Assembly: GCF_003313325.1 (NCBI RefSeq)
Contig: NZ_QMHQ01000002.1
Coordinates: forward strand, 992,001 to 1,056,000
Source of the DNA: Pedobacter namyangjuensis
GTDB taxonomy: Bacteria > Bacteroidota > Bacteroidia > Sphingobacteriales > Sphingobacteriaceae
DNA: 64,000 nucleotides
Direction of reading: 5' to 3'
Shown here: piece by piece, positions 53,216-61,606 of the stretch
Position numbering within the stretch: the first letter of the stretch is position 1
Layout: each line of letters starts with the position of its first letter
Notes under the pieces: generated by a model
What the model saw: only the letters and a program-made list of their open reading frames with translations
Database searches by the model: none
Told to the model about the DNA's origin: nothing
Made by a program: the position numbers and the translations under genes

Positions 53216-54067
53216 CTAATCAAGAATATACATTTTCTTCTGTTTTAGGCTTATCCCAATTTTTTTGCCTAACCAATTGATACTTGTTTTACCCTCGTAG
53301 ATCAATCCATCAACAAAAGTTACTTTTGGTCGGCTTAAAGTTACAAATGGGTTGGCTAAAGATTCAATCTCACCGGCATAAAACTTTGTTTTCAGGTTTT
53401 CGTCAAATTCACTTTTTCGTTCAACAAACTGTAATTTGCCTTTATCTAAACCAAGCGTTTCAATAAGCTTGCCGCTTAACCAAAAAGAATCGTTACCTGC
53501 GCCAGAATCAAGCAATACCTGTATTTTATATTTTCCATTAAGCATAACATAAGTAGAAATATCTGTCGATTTATCGGCGTGTGTAGTCAATTGTATATCA
53601 AAAGACTTTGCGTTTTTCAGCTTTGCTAAATCCATTAACACAATCTCTTTCTTTTCAAAATCGATAACAAAATCCGTTTCCGCAAACATTTGGAGCGAGA
53701 TTAAACCATCTATCCCATTAATTTTCATATCAAAAGTAGCATAGGGTATTTTATTAAATTTTTTCCCTGCAAAGCTTATCTCCTCACTTTCAAATAACGG
53801 AACTTCTACCTTTTCGCCGGTTGCTCGATGAGCTGTCAGAAAATTATAAGAACTTTTCTGTTTCAGATCTTTAGCAAAACTATCAAAGAACAAATTTATA
53901 CCTCCTCCTGTATCAAAAATAAAGCTTCCTTCTTTTCCGTTTACAGTTGCCTTCGCAATTAGATGTCCAGAAGGCAAAATTTGAACAGGAGTTTTTTGTG
54001 CATATACCGCCGAACTTAAGAAGAACAATAAGCCAAAGGCGAAAAACTTGTAGGCATCAACTTTCAT
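53216..54067 (-). CDS. Secreted retropepsin-like aspartyl protease
   Basis: A 283-residue protein with a signal peptide ending VYAQ. It contains two retropepsin-like half-domains. The first has Asp52-Thr-Gly in FDTGGGINLF; the second has Asp187-Ser-Gly in LLDSGAGND. The two catalytic aspartates therefore lie in one chain, as in pepsin-type or single-chain retropepsin-like proteases. The protein ends in LGKKIGISLKQKKMYIL, a typical last strand. It is periplasmic; the substrate is unknown. It diverges from the next gene at 54204. Confidence 0.85.
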   Translation of the reverse strand: MKVDAYKFFAFGLLFFLSSAVYAQKTPVQILPSGHLIAKATVNGKEGSFIFDTGGGINLFFDSFAKDLKQKSSYNFLTAHRATGEKVEVPLFESEEISFAGKKFNKIPYATFDMKINGIDGLISLQMFAETDFVIDFEKKEIVLMDLAKLKNAKSFDIQLTTHADKSTDISTYVMLNGKYKIQVLLDSGAGNDSFWLSGKLIETLGLDKGKLQFVERKSEFDENLKTKFYAGEIESLANPFVTLSRPKVTFVDGLIYEGKTSINWLGKKIGISLKQKKMYILD

Positions 54068-54203
54068 ATATTAATAATTTTGTCTATTTGATTATCGAAA
54101 AGCAACGAAGTTACAATAAACAAAAAATAGTGGTTGCAGAATTATCATTCCTACATGCAACCATTTCCACTATCTCCTCGTCTTCTAACAAACAATCAAC
54201 TCC

Positions 54204-55334
54204 ATGAGAAAAGCAATTGTATTTTTTGCCTTGCTAATCCAGTTATCAAACGGCTATGCTCAAAGGTTCGCTTCTGATAATAAACTAAAAACGCCCCTTG
54301 ATACTTTGGTGTCACAATCAGTTACTGCATTTATGGGAAACACTGCCCGAGTTGGTTTGTCAATAGGAATCATAAAAAACGGTCAGTCTTATTTCTACAA
54401 CTACGGCTCAACACAAATAAATAAATCTTTATTACCCACAAAAAATACGGTTTATGAGCTCGCATCAATCACAAAAACATTTAGCGCTACTTTGCTGGCA
54501 CATGCCGTTATCGATAAAAAAGTAAGCCTAAACGACGATATTCGGAAGCACTTAAATGACGATTACCCTAATTTGGTTTACAACGGAACACCAATTACCT
54601 TACTTAACTTAGCTAACCTTACCTCTGCACTACCTAACTGGATGCCCGATAAAGATATCTTTGGAAAAGCAGATCCAGATTCCATTCCCTATATCCTAGA
54701 TTCGGTTCATACAAAATACAGCCGACAAGATTTTTATAGAGATTTACATGATGTAAAATTACAGGTTTTACCCGGTAGCGTTGCTCGGCATTGTAATACC
54801 GCCGCCCAACTTTTAGGCTATATTATGGAGCGAGTCTATCAAGATTCTTTTGATAACCTGTTGAATAAACATTTCAGCAAACCGCTTAAAATGAGAAACA
54901 CTCATCTTTTAAAACCTGGAAAACTGCCAGCTCAAATAGCTAAGGGTTATGATGGCAAAGGACGTGAAATGCCATTTATAGATTGGCAGGATTTACAAGT
55001 AGCAGCCAGCATTGCTTCATCAACATCAGACATGTTAAAATATATGGCGTTTCAATTAGATGAGACGAATGATGTAGTCAATTTATCGCATAAAACTACT
55101 TTTGGAAAGCTTGAAGATGGAGCTATTGCCCTTAACTGGAAAGTGAAACAAGCAAGTGGTGGCAAACGTAGTATCTCGCACACGGGCGGAAGTCTAGGTT
55201 TTAGTGGCTATATGGTGTTTTACCCTGAACTTAATTCGGGTGTTGTTTTACTTTCTAATCAAGCAGACCCAAGCACACAGAACGAACTTATTGCACTCTC
55301 AGAAAAAATAATGAACCTAAATACCAAAAACTAA
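54204..55334 (+). CDS. Class C beta-lactamase-like serine hydrolase
   Basis: A 376-residue secreted protein with a signal peptide ending GYAQ. It has the nucleophile motif SxxK as Ser88-Ile-Thr-Lys91 in YELASITKTF, and the third box as HTGG (His326-Gly329). The family's YxN motif is replaced by His196-Cys-Asn198 (SVARHCNTAAQLLG), so the usual proton-shuttling tyrosine is missing. It could be a D-amino-acid peptidase, esterase or inactive binding protein rather than a resistance enzyme. It begins 136 bp from the divergent protease gene. Confidence 0.9.
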   Translation: MRKAIVFFALLIQLSNGYAQRFASDNKLKTPLDTLVSQSVTAFMGNTARVGLSIGIIKNGQSYFYNYGSTQINKSLLPTKNTVYELASITKTFSATLLAHAVIDKKVSLNDDIRKHLNDDYPNLVYNGTPITLLNLANLTSALPNWMPDKDIFGKADPDSIPYILDSVHTKYSRQDFYRDLHDVKLQVLPGSVARHCNTAAQLLGYIMERVYQDSFDNLLNKHFSKPLKMRNTHLLKPGKLPAQIAKGYDGKGREMPFIDWQDLQVAASIASSTSDMLKYMAFQLDETNDVVNLSHKTTFGKLEDGAIALNWKVKQASGGKRSISHTGGSLGFSGYMVFYPELNSGVVLLSNQADPSTQNELIALSEKIMNLNTKN

Positions 55335-55388
55335 ATTTCTCCAATTCGCCGTTGCGATTTTAAAAAACCTTTTCAGAATAAAATAGAC

Positions 55389-56678
55389 ATGCTAAAATTT
55401 AAGCTATACACTTTTGCAATACTTCTTTTCGTAACCTCCCCAAAATCATACGCACAGTTTTTTGAAATCTATCAGGCTGTGGATATAGAAAAATACCAGG
55501 GTAAAAACTTTATTCTTGAGGGAAAGATATTTTATGTTAATGCTATTACCAACGGTTCTTGGGCAGTATTGGGTGCACGATCGATAAATGAAGATGGTAA
55601 ACAGCTTAAACAGACCCTTTACAATGACAACGCCGGCGACTATTTTAAAAAAGATGAATGGAGCACTTACCAATTAGCCGGAAAGATTGAGAAAGGGGCG
55701 AAATATTTAGCGCCTAGTATCGCCTTTGCTGGTAGCGCCAGCTATTACCTAGATGAGTTTAAGCTTTTTGTAAATGATGGAAAAAATAAAATTGAAATAC
55801 CCTTAAAAAATGCCGGTTTCGAAAACGACACACTGCTAAACTGGCAATCAATGGGACTAGACAAAAACACTAAATTGACTTTGTCTAAAGAAAAAGTATT
55901 CTCCGGAAAGCAATCTTTGTTTGTAGATAATTCAACCGTGCAATCGGCACCAAGTCTTGGCAACAACCCCAACACCGGAAAAAGTATCGATGTTAATGGA
56001 ATTAAACTTTACTACGAAATTTATGGCGATGGCGAACCCCTGCTATTGTTGCATGGCAACAACTCTTCCATTGCCAGTTTTGAAAATCAAGTGGATGTCT
56101 TAAGCAAAAAATATAAAGTAATCGCCCTCGATAGTCGCGGACAGGGGAAATCTACTGGCGACAGCACCAAAATAACCTACGAGCTGATGGCGAAAGATGT
56201 AAACGCCTTTTTACAACAATTACAGCTTAAAAATGTAAACATTTTGGGCTGGAGCGATGGTGGTAATATTGCACTGATATTGGCGATGCAATATCCTGAC
56301 AAGGTAAAAAAAATGGCAGTTATGGGAACAGTACTTTTCAACGACGATAGTTCTGTTACTTCAGAAACGAATAAGCTCATCCGCAAGCAGGTAAAGGAAA
56401 TGAAAGACAAAGGCATAGCCGAATCAAATATGGATTACAGGTTAAAAATGCTTTTGCTAACGGAACCTAACATCAACCCAGATTCTCTAAACAAAATACA
56501 AGCACCAACTTTGGTAATGGCTGGGCAATACGATGTGGTGAAAGAAAAACATACTAAGCTAATAGCCGAAAAGATTCAGGATAGCAAATTGCTAATTTTT
56601 AAAGGAGCAGACCATGAGGCACCTAAGAAAATCTCGCAGTTGTTTAACCAAGCGGTATTGGATTTTCTAGAAAATTAG
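55389..56678 (+). CDS. Alpha/beta hydrolase with an N-terminal secreted beta domain
   Basis: A 429-residue secreted protein with a signal peptide ending SYAQ. Residues about 30-185 form a beta-rich domain of carbohydrate-binding or jelly-roll type (SYYLDEFKLFVNDGKNKIEIPLKN). The rest is an alpha/beta hydrolase. The oxyanion loop is LLLHGNNSS, the nucleophile is Ser289 in GWSDGGN, Asp382 in GQYDVV is the acid, and His409 in KGADHEAP is the base, so the triad is complete. It lies 54 bp after the serine hydrolase and may be co-transcribed. The substrate is unknown. Confidence 0.9.
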   Translation: MLKFKLYTFAILLFVTSPKSYAQFFEIYQAVDIEKYQGKNFILEGKIFYVNAITNGSWAVLGARSINEDGKQLKQTLYNDNAGDYFKKDEWSTYQLAGKIEKGAKYLAPSIAFAGSASYYLDEFKLFVNDGKNKIEIPLKNAGFENDTLLNWQSMGLDKNTKLTLSKEKVFSGKQSLFVDNSTVQSAPSLGNNPNTGKSIDVNGIKLYYEIYGDGEPLLLLHGNNSSIASFENQVDVLSKKYKVIALDSRGQGKSTGDSTKITYELMAKDVNAFLQQLQLKNVNILGWSDGGNIALILAMQYPDKVKKMAVMGTVLFNDDSSVTSETNKLIRKQVKEMKDKGIAESNMDYRLKMLLLTEPNINPDSLNKIQAPTLVMAGQYDVVKEKHTKLIAEKIQDSKLLIFKGADHEAPKKISQLFNQAVLDFLEN

Positions 56679-56705
56679 ATTTATAAATCATGCAGAGCGA
56701 TTGGT

Positions 56706-57194
56706 TCAATCGATTTTATCACTTTCCAGTCGCTCATGATAGTCGAGTATTTTATTAAGCACCGAAATGGCAATGTTTAGATCTTTTTCGCCTACCAGTT
56801 TACTATAAATGTCATTCATTTTTAGCACCTCAGTATTGGTTTCAAAAATCAGTTGTTTACCTTCCTCTGTCAGTTCAAGCACCTCACTCCTTCTGTCATT
56901 TTCGTTCATCCTTGTGGTAATCAACTTATGCTCTTCCAGCTCTTTTATGGTTCTGCTGATGTTCTGTTTGTTGATCATCGATTTTTTCGAAAGCTCCGAT
57001 GCCGTAGAACCTTTAATTCCTATATTACAAATTACCGGCCAATAAGAGAGTTTCATCAATCGCCAAGAAGCTTTTACATTGCAGTGCGACCAATTATCTA
57101 GGTGCTTACGCAGATTAAAGCTGATACGTTGCCAATTCTTATACTGCTGACCCTCAATCTCCTCCAATTTCTCATCAATATCTTTTGCTTTCAC
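56706..57194 (-). CDS. MarR-family transcriptional regulator
   Basis: A 162-residue winged-helix regulator starting at a GTG codon. The DNA-binding core has STASELSKKSMINKQNISRTIKELEEHKLI, with the recognition helix at MINKQNISRTIKELE, then the wing region TRMNENDRRSEVLELTEEG. Dimerisation helices flank it. It is divergent from a small gene at 57283, with two palindromes between them (57219-57233 and 57239-57255) that are good operator candidates. MarR proteins often respond to small aromatic ligands, but the ligand here is unknown. Confidence 0.94.
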   Translation of the reverse strand: MKAKDIDEKLEEIEGQQYKNWQRISFNLRKHLDNWSHCNVKASWRLMKLSYWPVICNIGIKGSTASELSKKSMINKQNISRTIKELEEHKLITTRMNENDRRSEVLELTEEGKQLIFETNTEVLKMNDIYSKLVGEKDLNIAISVLNKILDYHERLESDKID

Positions 57195-57218
57195 TTAACA
57201 AAAGTACAAAAAAATAAT

Positions 57219-57233
57219 GTAATCAATGATTAC
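57219..57233. promoter_or_regulatory. Perfect palindrome, likely MarR operator 1
   Basis: GTAATCA-A-TGATTAC, a 7-bp perfect dyad, 24 bp from the marR start codon. Confidence 0.7.
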
Positions 57234-57238
57234 TATTT

Positions 57239-57255
57239 AGTAATAAATGATTACT
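57239..57255. promoter_or_regulatory. Palindrome, likely MarR operator 2
   Basis: AGTAAT-AAATG-ATTACT. Its right arm repeats TGATTAC from operator 1, and the centres are 21 bp apart, two helical turns. It overlaps an in-frame ATG at 57247, so the true start of the small gene is more likely 57283. Confidence 0.65.
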
Positions 57256-57282
57256 TTCGCCCAACATTTAAAAAATTATACA

Positions 57283-57492
57283 ATGGTAAGGATTTTTAAG
57301 ACCGATATCGGCAATTCTTTGCTCGCAGAATACGTGCTAGATAGTTTAATGCAACTTTTCCCAAGTTACAGAATTAACTTTGACTTGGAAGACTGTGATA
57401 AGATCCTTAGAATAGAGGGAGGTGATTTTGAAGCTGAAAAAGTGGTTTCAGTTGTTTCAAGTCGCAACTTTGTTTGCGTAGAGTTGCTATAA
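57283..57492 (+). CDS. Small HMA-like protein
   Basis: From the ATG at 57283 this is a 69-residue protein. The pattern 'VRIFKTDI...A..VLDSLMQLFPSYRINFDLEDCDKILRIEG' fits the small ferredoxin-like fold of heavy-metal-associated domains, but without the CxxC metal site, and I am not sure of the relationship. It faces the marR gene across the operator region, so MarR probably represses it. Starting at 57247 would place the second palindrome inside the coding region. Confidence 0.65.
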   Translation: MVRIFKTDIGNSLLAEYVLDSLMQLFPSYRINFDLEDCDKILRIEGGDFEAEKVVSVVSSRNFVCVELL

Positions 57493-57562
57493 TTCGAGCT
57501 CCCTTCAGGAAGCTAAGAAGAAGAAGTGATCTAATTACAAAATTGTCATCCCTACTTTATAT

Positions 57563-57776
57563 AGCCGAATTTAAAGGGATCCGCCCACTATTTCGTGTTA
57601 GCAACGTCAGTGCTTTTATGCACAAACCCTGGCCCCCTTTGGAGGGGGCAATGGGGGGAACTATGCAAACTGCATTTTTATACCTAGCAATACCACTTCC
57701 CTATCACGTCATCTCTACTGGGCATCCTAATGAGCTAACCATGCACTAGCCTTCATTTACTAGTTATCTCAACTTT
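57563..57776 (+). repeat. 214-bp direct repeat, copy A
   Basis: Begins 'agccgaattt' and ends 'tagttatctcaacttt'. It is highly similar along its length to 57858-58071, sharing long identical runs such as the 'cgcccactatttcgtgtt' block and 'catttactagttatctc'. It includes a palindromic 'ccccctttggaggggg' element. Confidence 0.88.
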
Positions 57777-57857
57777 AGGAAATTCCACGTTAACAATCCA
57801 TATGATGCACTATAACAATCTAAGCCGGGGAATTAAACCCATCGCTATAAATTAAAC

Positions 57858-58071
57858 AGCCGAATTTCCAGGCATCCGCCCACTATTTCGTGTTAGCAAC
57901 GTCAGTGCTTTTATGCACAAACCATTTCCCCCTTTGGAGGGGCAAGGGGGAGGAACTATGGAAACTGTATTTAATACTTAGCAATACCATTTCCCCTATC
58001 ACGTCATCTCTATTGGGCATCCTAATGAGCTAACCATTCACTAGCCTTCATTTACTAGTTATCTCAACTTT
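57858..58071 (+). repeat. 214-bp direct repeat, copy B
   Basis: The same length and order as copy A, offset by 295 bp, with scattered substitutions and small compensating indels ('ccccctttggaggggc' here). Confidence 0.88.
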
Positions 58072-58192
58072 GCAAATGTCTCTGCTTTTATCAATCCAAT
58101 AGGCACCTTAACAAACTAATCCCGGGGTTAAACCTAAGTGTAAAAACTGTCCACATTATTAAACATGTGACAACTAGCGAATGAATATCGCA

Positions 58193-58915
58193 TTAACGAA
58201 GCAAATTCGCTTGCATAAAATCTAAAAATGCCTTTTTAAATATCGAACCTAACACATATGTTTTGCCATCTTTTAGCATAACCTTGTCGCCTTCTGTTTT
58301 TCTTATTTGAGCCTTAGCAATAATGGTAGACTTGTTAATTCTTATAAAGCTTTCTTCGCCCAACGCACTCTCCACCTGACTTAGGCTCAAGCGCACCTCA
58401 TGCACACCATCTTGCAAAGTATGCACATAAACATTATTTCTGTCGGCAATAATTGCCGTTATATTATCCTCATCTATAAAATGATAACTATGCTTTTGGT
58501 CTCCCTTTACAAACTGAAGTTTTCTCTTTTCGGGCTTCGCTTTAACTTTCGGTTCTTCTTGGCTCAAAAGTTTATTAATAGTTAAAGCAAACTTAGAAAG
58601 TGTAATCGGCTTCAACAGGTAATGATCTGCCTTAACATCAAAAGCCTCTACCGCATAACTAGGGTGCCCAGTTGTAAAAATCAAAAATTTGCAGATTTCC
58701 CGTAGCTCTTTGCCCAATTCTAGCCCAGAGATTCCAGGCATCTCTATATCCAAAAAAATAAAATCTATTTGGGCTTGTTTATTTAATTCGCTTAAAGCCA
58801 ACAAAGGATCGGTATATGTTGCCACAATTGCTAAATTGGGCATGGCTTCAATGTAGTTTGTTAGTGCATCAATCGCATATTGCTCATCATCTATTAAAAC
58901 ACATCTATTTACCAT
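58193..58915 (-). CDS. LytTR-family response regulator (orphan)
   Basis: A 240-residue two-domain regulator. The receiver domain has Asp9/Asp10 in VLIDDEQ and the phosphoacceptor Asp56 in FIFLDIEMPG, with the lysine in DHYLLKPI. The LytTR DNA-binding domain (about 130-240) has SFIRINKSTIIAKAQI and KMLKD-like strands near the end (KVMLKDGKTYVLG). Such regulators are usually paired with a LytS-type (His_kinase) sensor encoded next door. None is present here; the gene stands alone between repeat-rich regions, so its kinase must be elsewhere. Confidence 0.94.
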   Translation of the reverse strand: MVNRCVLIDDEQYAIDALTNYIEAMPNLAIVATYTDPLLALSELNKQAQIDFIFLDIEMPGISGLELGKELREICKFLIFTTGHPSYAVEAFDVKADHYLLKPITLSKFALTINKLLSQEEPKVKAKPEKRKLQFVKGDQKHSYHFIDEDNITAIIADRNNVYVHTLQDGVHEVRLSLSQVESALGEESFIRINKSTIIAKAQIRKTEGDKVMLKDGKTYVLGSIFKKAFLDFMQANLLR

Positions 58916-58992
58916 AGGGGATTATCTTTGAAGCAAGCAAAATAGCCTTTTCATAGCTAATTTCAAACTTTTGCGTTTTCGCTTTTAAAATC

Positions 58993-59104
58993 TAACACAA
59001 CCACGTCATTGCGAGACCTAGGTTTGAGCGAGCCGAAGCAATCTTCAGGAATTCCATCATCCCTTTTTCGGACTTTGTCATCCCGAGTTTCGAGGGATCT
59101 GCCT
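58993..59104 (+). repeat. Composite intergenic repeat, copy A
   Basis: Contains 'acgtcattgcga...gaagcaatct' followed by 'gtcatcccgagtttcgaggg' and 'atctgcct'. It repeats at 59393-59526. Confidence 0.8.
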
Positions 59105-59164
59105 ATTATGCTAACACTTCCCTCTCACTACCTTGCCTCAACTCACCGCCACCGAGTAGCTCTT

Positions 59165-59186
59165 TCTTTTGGCTTGAACCAAAAGA
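59165..59186. repeat. Palindromic 'tcttttgg' element
   Basis: TCTTTTGG-CTTGAA-CCAAAAGA, a perfect 8-bp dyad followed by 'aacaaaaattcaaggctg'. I recall this sequence as widespread in intergenic DNA of Pedobacter and relatives. Confidence 0.65.
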
Positions 59187-59392
59187 AACAAAAATTCAAG
59201 GCTGGCATAATCCCCTTGCATAAAGCTAACAACAGCTTTATTGCGTAAGAAAAAGACGTTGCTACACCCCAACCTTCCGCACACGTTGCTTTCTTACTCG
59301 TTTGTACTAACCCTGTAGGTACAGCAATGCTGTTTGTGGCTTTCTGCTACGGTGATATGCTAGGCCGTCCTTTCGTGCTTAGCAACATTCTA

Positions 59393-59526
59393 ACGCAACC
59401 ACGTCATTGCGAAGCCTAGGGTTGAGCGAGCCGAAGCAATCTTTTCAATAATTCCATCACACACCTTTTTCAGACTTTTTCAGACTTTGTCAGACTTTGT
59501 CATCCCGAGTTTCGAGGGATCTGCCT
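59393..59526 (+). repeat. Composite intergenic repeat, copy B
   Basis: The same blocks as 58993-59104, with an internal triplication of 'cagacttt' (59471-59499) that accounts for the extra length. Confidence 0.8.
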
Positions 59527-59537
59527 TTCAAGCTACG

Positions 59538-59562
59538 TCATGCCCAGCTTGACTGGGAATCG
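59538..59562. repeat. Palindromic 'tcatgcccag' element
   Basis: CCCAG-CTTGA-CTGGG flanked by 'tcatg' and 'aatcgt', another short dyad of the type scattered in this region. Confidence 0.6.
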
Positions 59563-59866
59563 TAATGCGATAAATGCCAACATTCGGACCCCACGCCGCA
59601 TTGCCTCATTCCATGGCCCCGAGTGGCTCCTCAAAAACTTTAATCCTAAGCTAGTCATGTAATAACTGAGCTTGCCAAGGGCGCCGTTTACGAGAACATA
59701 GCAACAGTGTGTTTTGAAGGTGCCCACCATACCTTAAATAAAAATAGATAATAAAAAACACGTTAGTCCTCGTTACCCCCTACTTCGTCCTCATTACCTT
59801 AGAATTGGTACTTCCGATTTGCTTTCAAAAAACTAGGTATTTAAACTTACATTAAATTTTAACGCT

Positions 59867-61465
59867 ATGATCAACTTGCTACAACCTAAGCAAAATAATA
59901 TCGATGCCGTATTAAAGCATCTCTTGAACGCATTAAATGTAAAAATAAGTAAAAGTTCCCGAGAACAAGGTCTTCAAGATCATCCCTCTTACCCTAGCTT
60001 GCTCGCAATTAGCGACATTTTAACAGATTGGGAAATTGAAAACCAAGCCTATAAAATAGAAAAAAACGAGTATAATCCTGACGATCTATTTTTTCCCTTT
60101 ATCGCACATGGCAATGGAAATGGCGGTCAATTTATGCTAGTGAATAGGATTGTAAACGGCAGTGTTAATTATTCTGACCATAAAGGTACTAATCAAAGCA
60201 TAACGGAGAAAGATTTCTTAGACTTTTGGAGCGGTATCGCCTTACATGCTTCCACTACAGAAAAAAGCGGAGATAAAAACTATAAAGACAATAGTGTAAG
60301 AGATTTCTTTGATAAAATTAGAATACCATTATTGATTGCTGTTGGCTTCACATGCTTATTATTTGTATTAATTAGTACATCCTCAAACATCGGCTATACT
60401 TTGCTAATCTTAACTAAAATAATTGGTGTAAGTGTTAGCATATTATTGCTTATTCACAGTATCAACGCAAACAATCCGCTGATTCAAAATTTATGTAGTT
60501 TGGGCAATAAAAACGACTGCAACGCAATCCTTAAATCAGATGCTGCAAAAGTTAATAGTTGGCTTAGCTGGAGTGAGGTTGGATTTTTTTATTTCGCTGG
60601 ATCAACATTGAGTTTATTAATCAACCCAGCCACATTGCCGTTCATTGCCATAATTAATATCTTAGCCCTACCCTATACCATCTATTCTGTAAGTTATCAA
60701 GCTAAAAATAAGAATTGGTGCATCCTCTGTTGTACAGTTCAGGTTTTATTGGTGTTGGAGTTTGCGATAAACTTGATTTTGAATAACAGCTTCAAGACAA
60801 TTGATCAAACGACATTTAGCATACCTCTATTTAGTTCAATAACTATTGCATTTCTAGTACCTGTAGCAATTTGGTCTTCGCTTAAACCATCCTTATTAAA
60901 AGCTGCGCAGTTACAACCACTTAAACAACAATTAAAAAAATTCAAGTACAACAGCGACTTATTTCAACAAGCATTAACTAATCAGCCAAAATTTGCAGTA
61001 CCAGACGACCTCATGCCTATCACTTTAGGTAATCAAGCTGCCGAAACAACGATTACTATGGTGAGCAATCCTTTTTGTGGCCCCTGTGCTAAAGCCCATG
61101 AAACCCTAGATCAATGGCTTAGTAAAAGGGATGACCTTAAAGTAAAAATCATCTTTTCTACAGCAGATCATGATGATGATGAAAAAACAAAGGTATCACG
61201 TCACGCCACTGCACTTAGTTTACTCAACGATACTAAACTTTTAGAAACTGCGCTAAACGACTGGTATAAACAAGGAAGCAAAAAGTACGCAACCTGGGCC
61301 GAAAAATATCCTGTAACCTTTAACGGAGAAATGAAAACCGTTACAGAAAAACAAAAAGAATGGTGCCAGTTAGCCGACATCACTGTCACACCTACAATTT
61401 TAATAAATGGCTACAAGCTACCAAGTCCTTATCTTTTAGAGGATATCAAATTCCTTTTAACCTAA
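59867..61465 (+). CDS. C39-like/VKOR/DsbA-like fusion protein for peptide maturation
   Basis: A 532-residue membrane protein with three parts. Residues 1-130 resemble a C39 peptidase (HPSYPSLLAISDIL, then IAHGNGNGGQFMLV and FLDFWSGIAL), but have no cysteine at all and Gln88 at the histidine position, so this part cannot be catalytic. Residues 150-340 are a VKOR domain: loop cysteines 210 and 218, the same 8-residue step as in human VKORC1, and the active CxxC Cys285-Cys288 in NWCILC. Residues 380-532 are DsbA-like, with FCGPC (Cys404/Cys407) and cis-Pro509 in VTPTI. Together they would form disulfides in the periplasm, with the first part possibly binding leader peptides. A four-cysteine precursor follows. 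Confidence 0.9.
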   Translation: MINLLQPKQNNIDAVLKHLLNALNVKISKSSREQGLQDHPSYPSLLAISDILTDWEIENQAYKIEKNEYNPDDLFFPFIAHGNGNGGQFMLVNRIVNGSVNYSDHKGTNQSITEKDFLDFWSGIALHASTTEKSGDKNYKDNSVRDFFDKIRIPLLIAVGFTCLLFVLISTSSNIGYTLLILTKIIGVSVSILLLIHSINANNPLIQNLCSLGNKNDCNAILKSDAAKVNSWLSWSEVGFFYFAGSTLSLLINPATLPFIAIINILALPYTIYSVSYQAKNKNWCILCCTVQVLLVLEFAINLILNNSFKTIDQTTFSIPLFSSITIAFLVPVAIWSSLKPSLLKAAQLQPLKQQLKKFKYNSDLFQQALTNQPKFAVPDDLMPITLGNQAAETTITMVSNPFCGPCAKAHETLDQWLSKRDDLKVKIIFSTADHDDDEKTKVSRHATALSLLNDTKLLETALNDWYKQGSKKYATWAEKYPVTFNGEMKTVTEKQKEWCQLADITVTPTILINGYKLPSPYLLEDIKFLLT

Positions 61466-61481
61466 AAATTTTGTACAAAAA

Positions 61482-61511
61482 GGGGTAGCACGGTTGCAAC
61501 GAAACTACCCC
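61482..61511 (+). promoter_or_regulatory. GC-rich hairpin between the fusion gene and the peptide gene
   Basis: GGGGTAG pairs with CTACCCC around a 16-nt loop, 16 bp after the fusion-gene stop. No T run follows, so it may slow RNA decay or polymerase rather than end transcription fully. Confidence 0.55.
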
Positions 61512-61606
61512 AATAACGTTCATGCAGTTATCAAAAATACATGACGCTTAAGTAATCCAGGCGTGACTGAATTACAAAATCTTAAATACGATTCAAATTT
61601 ACGAAA

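Larger units (their letters stand above)
57493..58192. other. Gene-free repeat-rich region before the LytTR gene
   Basis: About 700 bp without a convincing gene; the open frame at 57474-57749 is an accident of repeat sequence. It is dominated by the two 214-bp direct repeats at 57563 and 57858. Confidence 0.7.
58916..59866. other. Gene-free repeat island after the LytTR gene
   Basis: About 950 bp with no credible gene; the minus-strand frame 59533-59730 has no family features. It holds at least four palindromic or repeated elements, listed individually, and probably the promoter of the peptide cluster near 59830. Confidence 0.7.

Noticed and set aside
54204-55334. Calling the class C-like hydrolase a resistance beta-lactamase regulated by the BlaI/BlaR1 pair
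   Set aside because: The YxN motif is missing, no TACGA-type operator precedes the gene, and it is 12 kb from blaI.
57474-57749. 91-residue open frame across the first 214-bp repeat
   Set aside because: The second repeat copy does not keep the frame, and the residues show no protein-like pattern.
61587-61604. TACGA-N8-TACGA just before the peptide precursor gene, resembling the BlaI half-site
   Set aside because: It is a direct repeat with the wrong spacing and no TCGTA arm, so it does not match the three operators found elsewhere.
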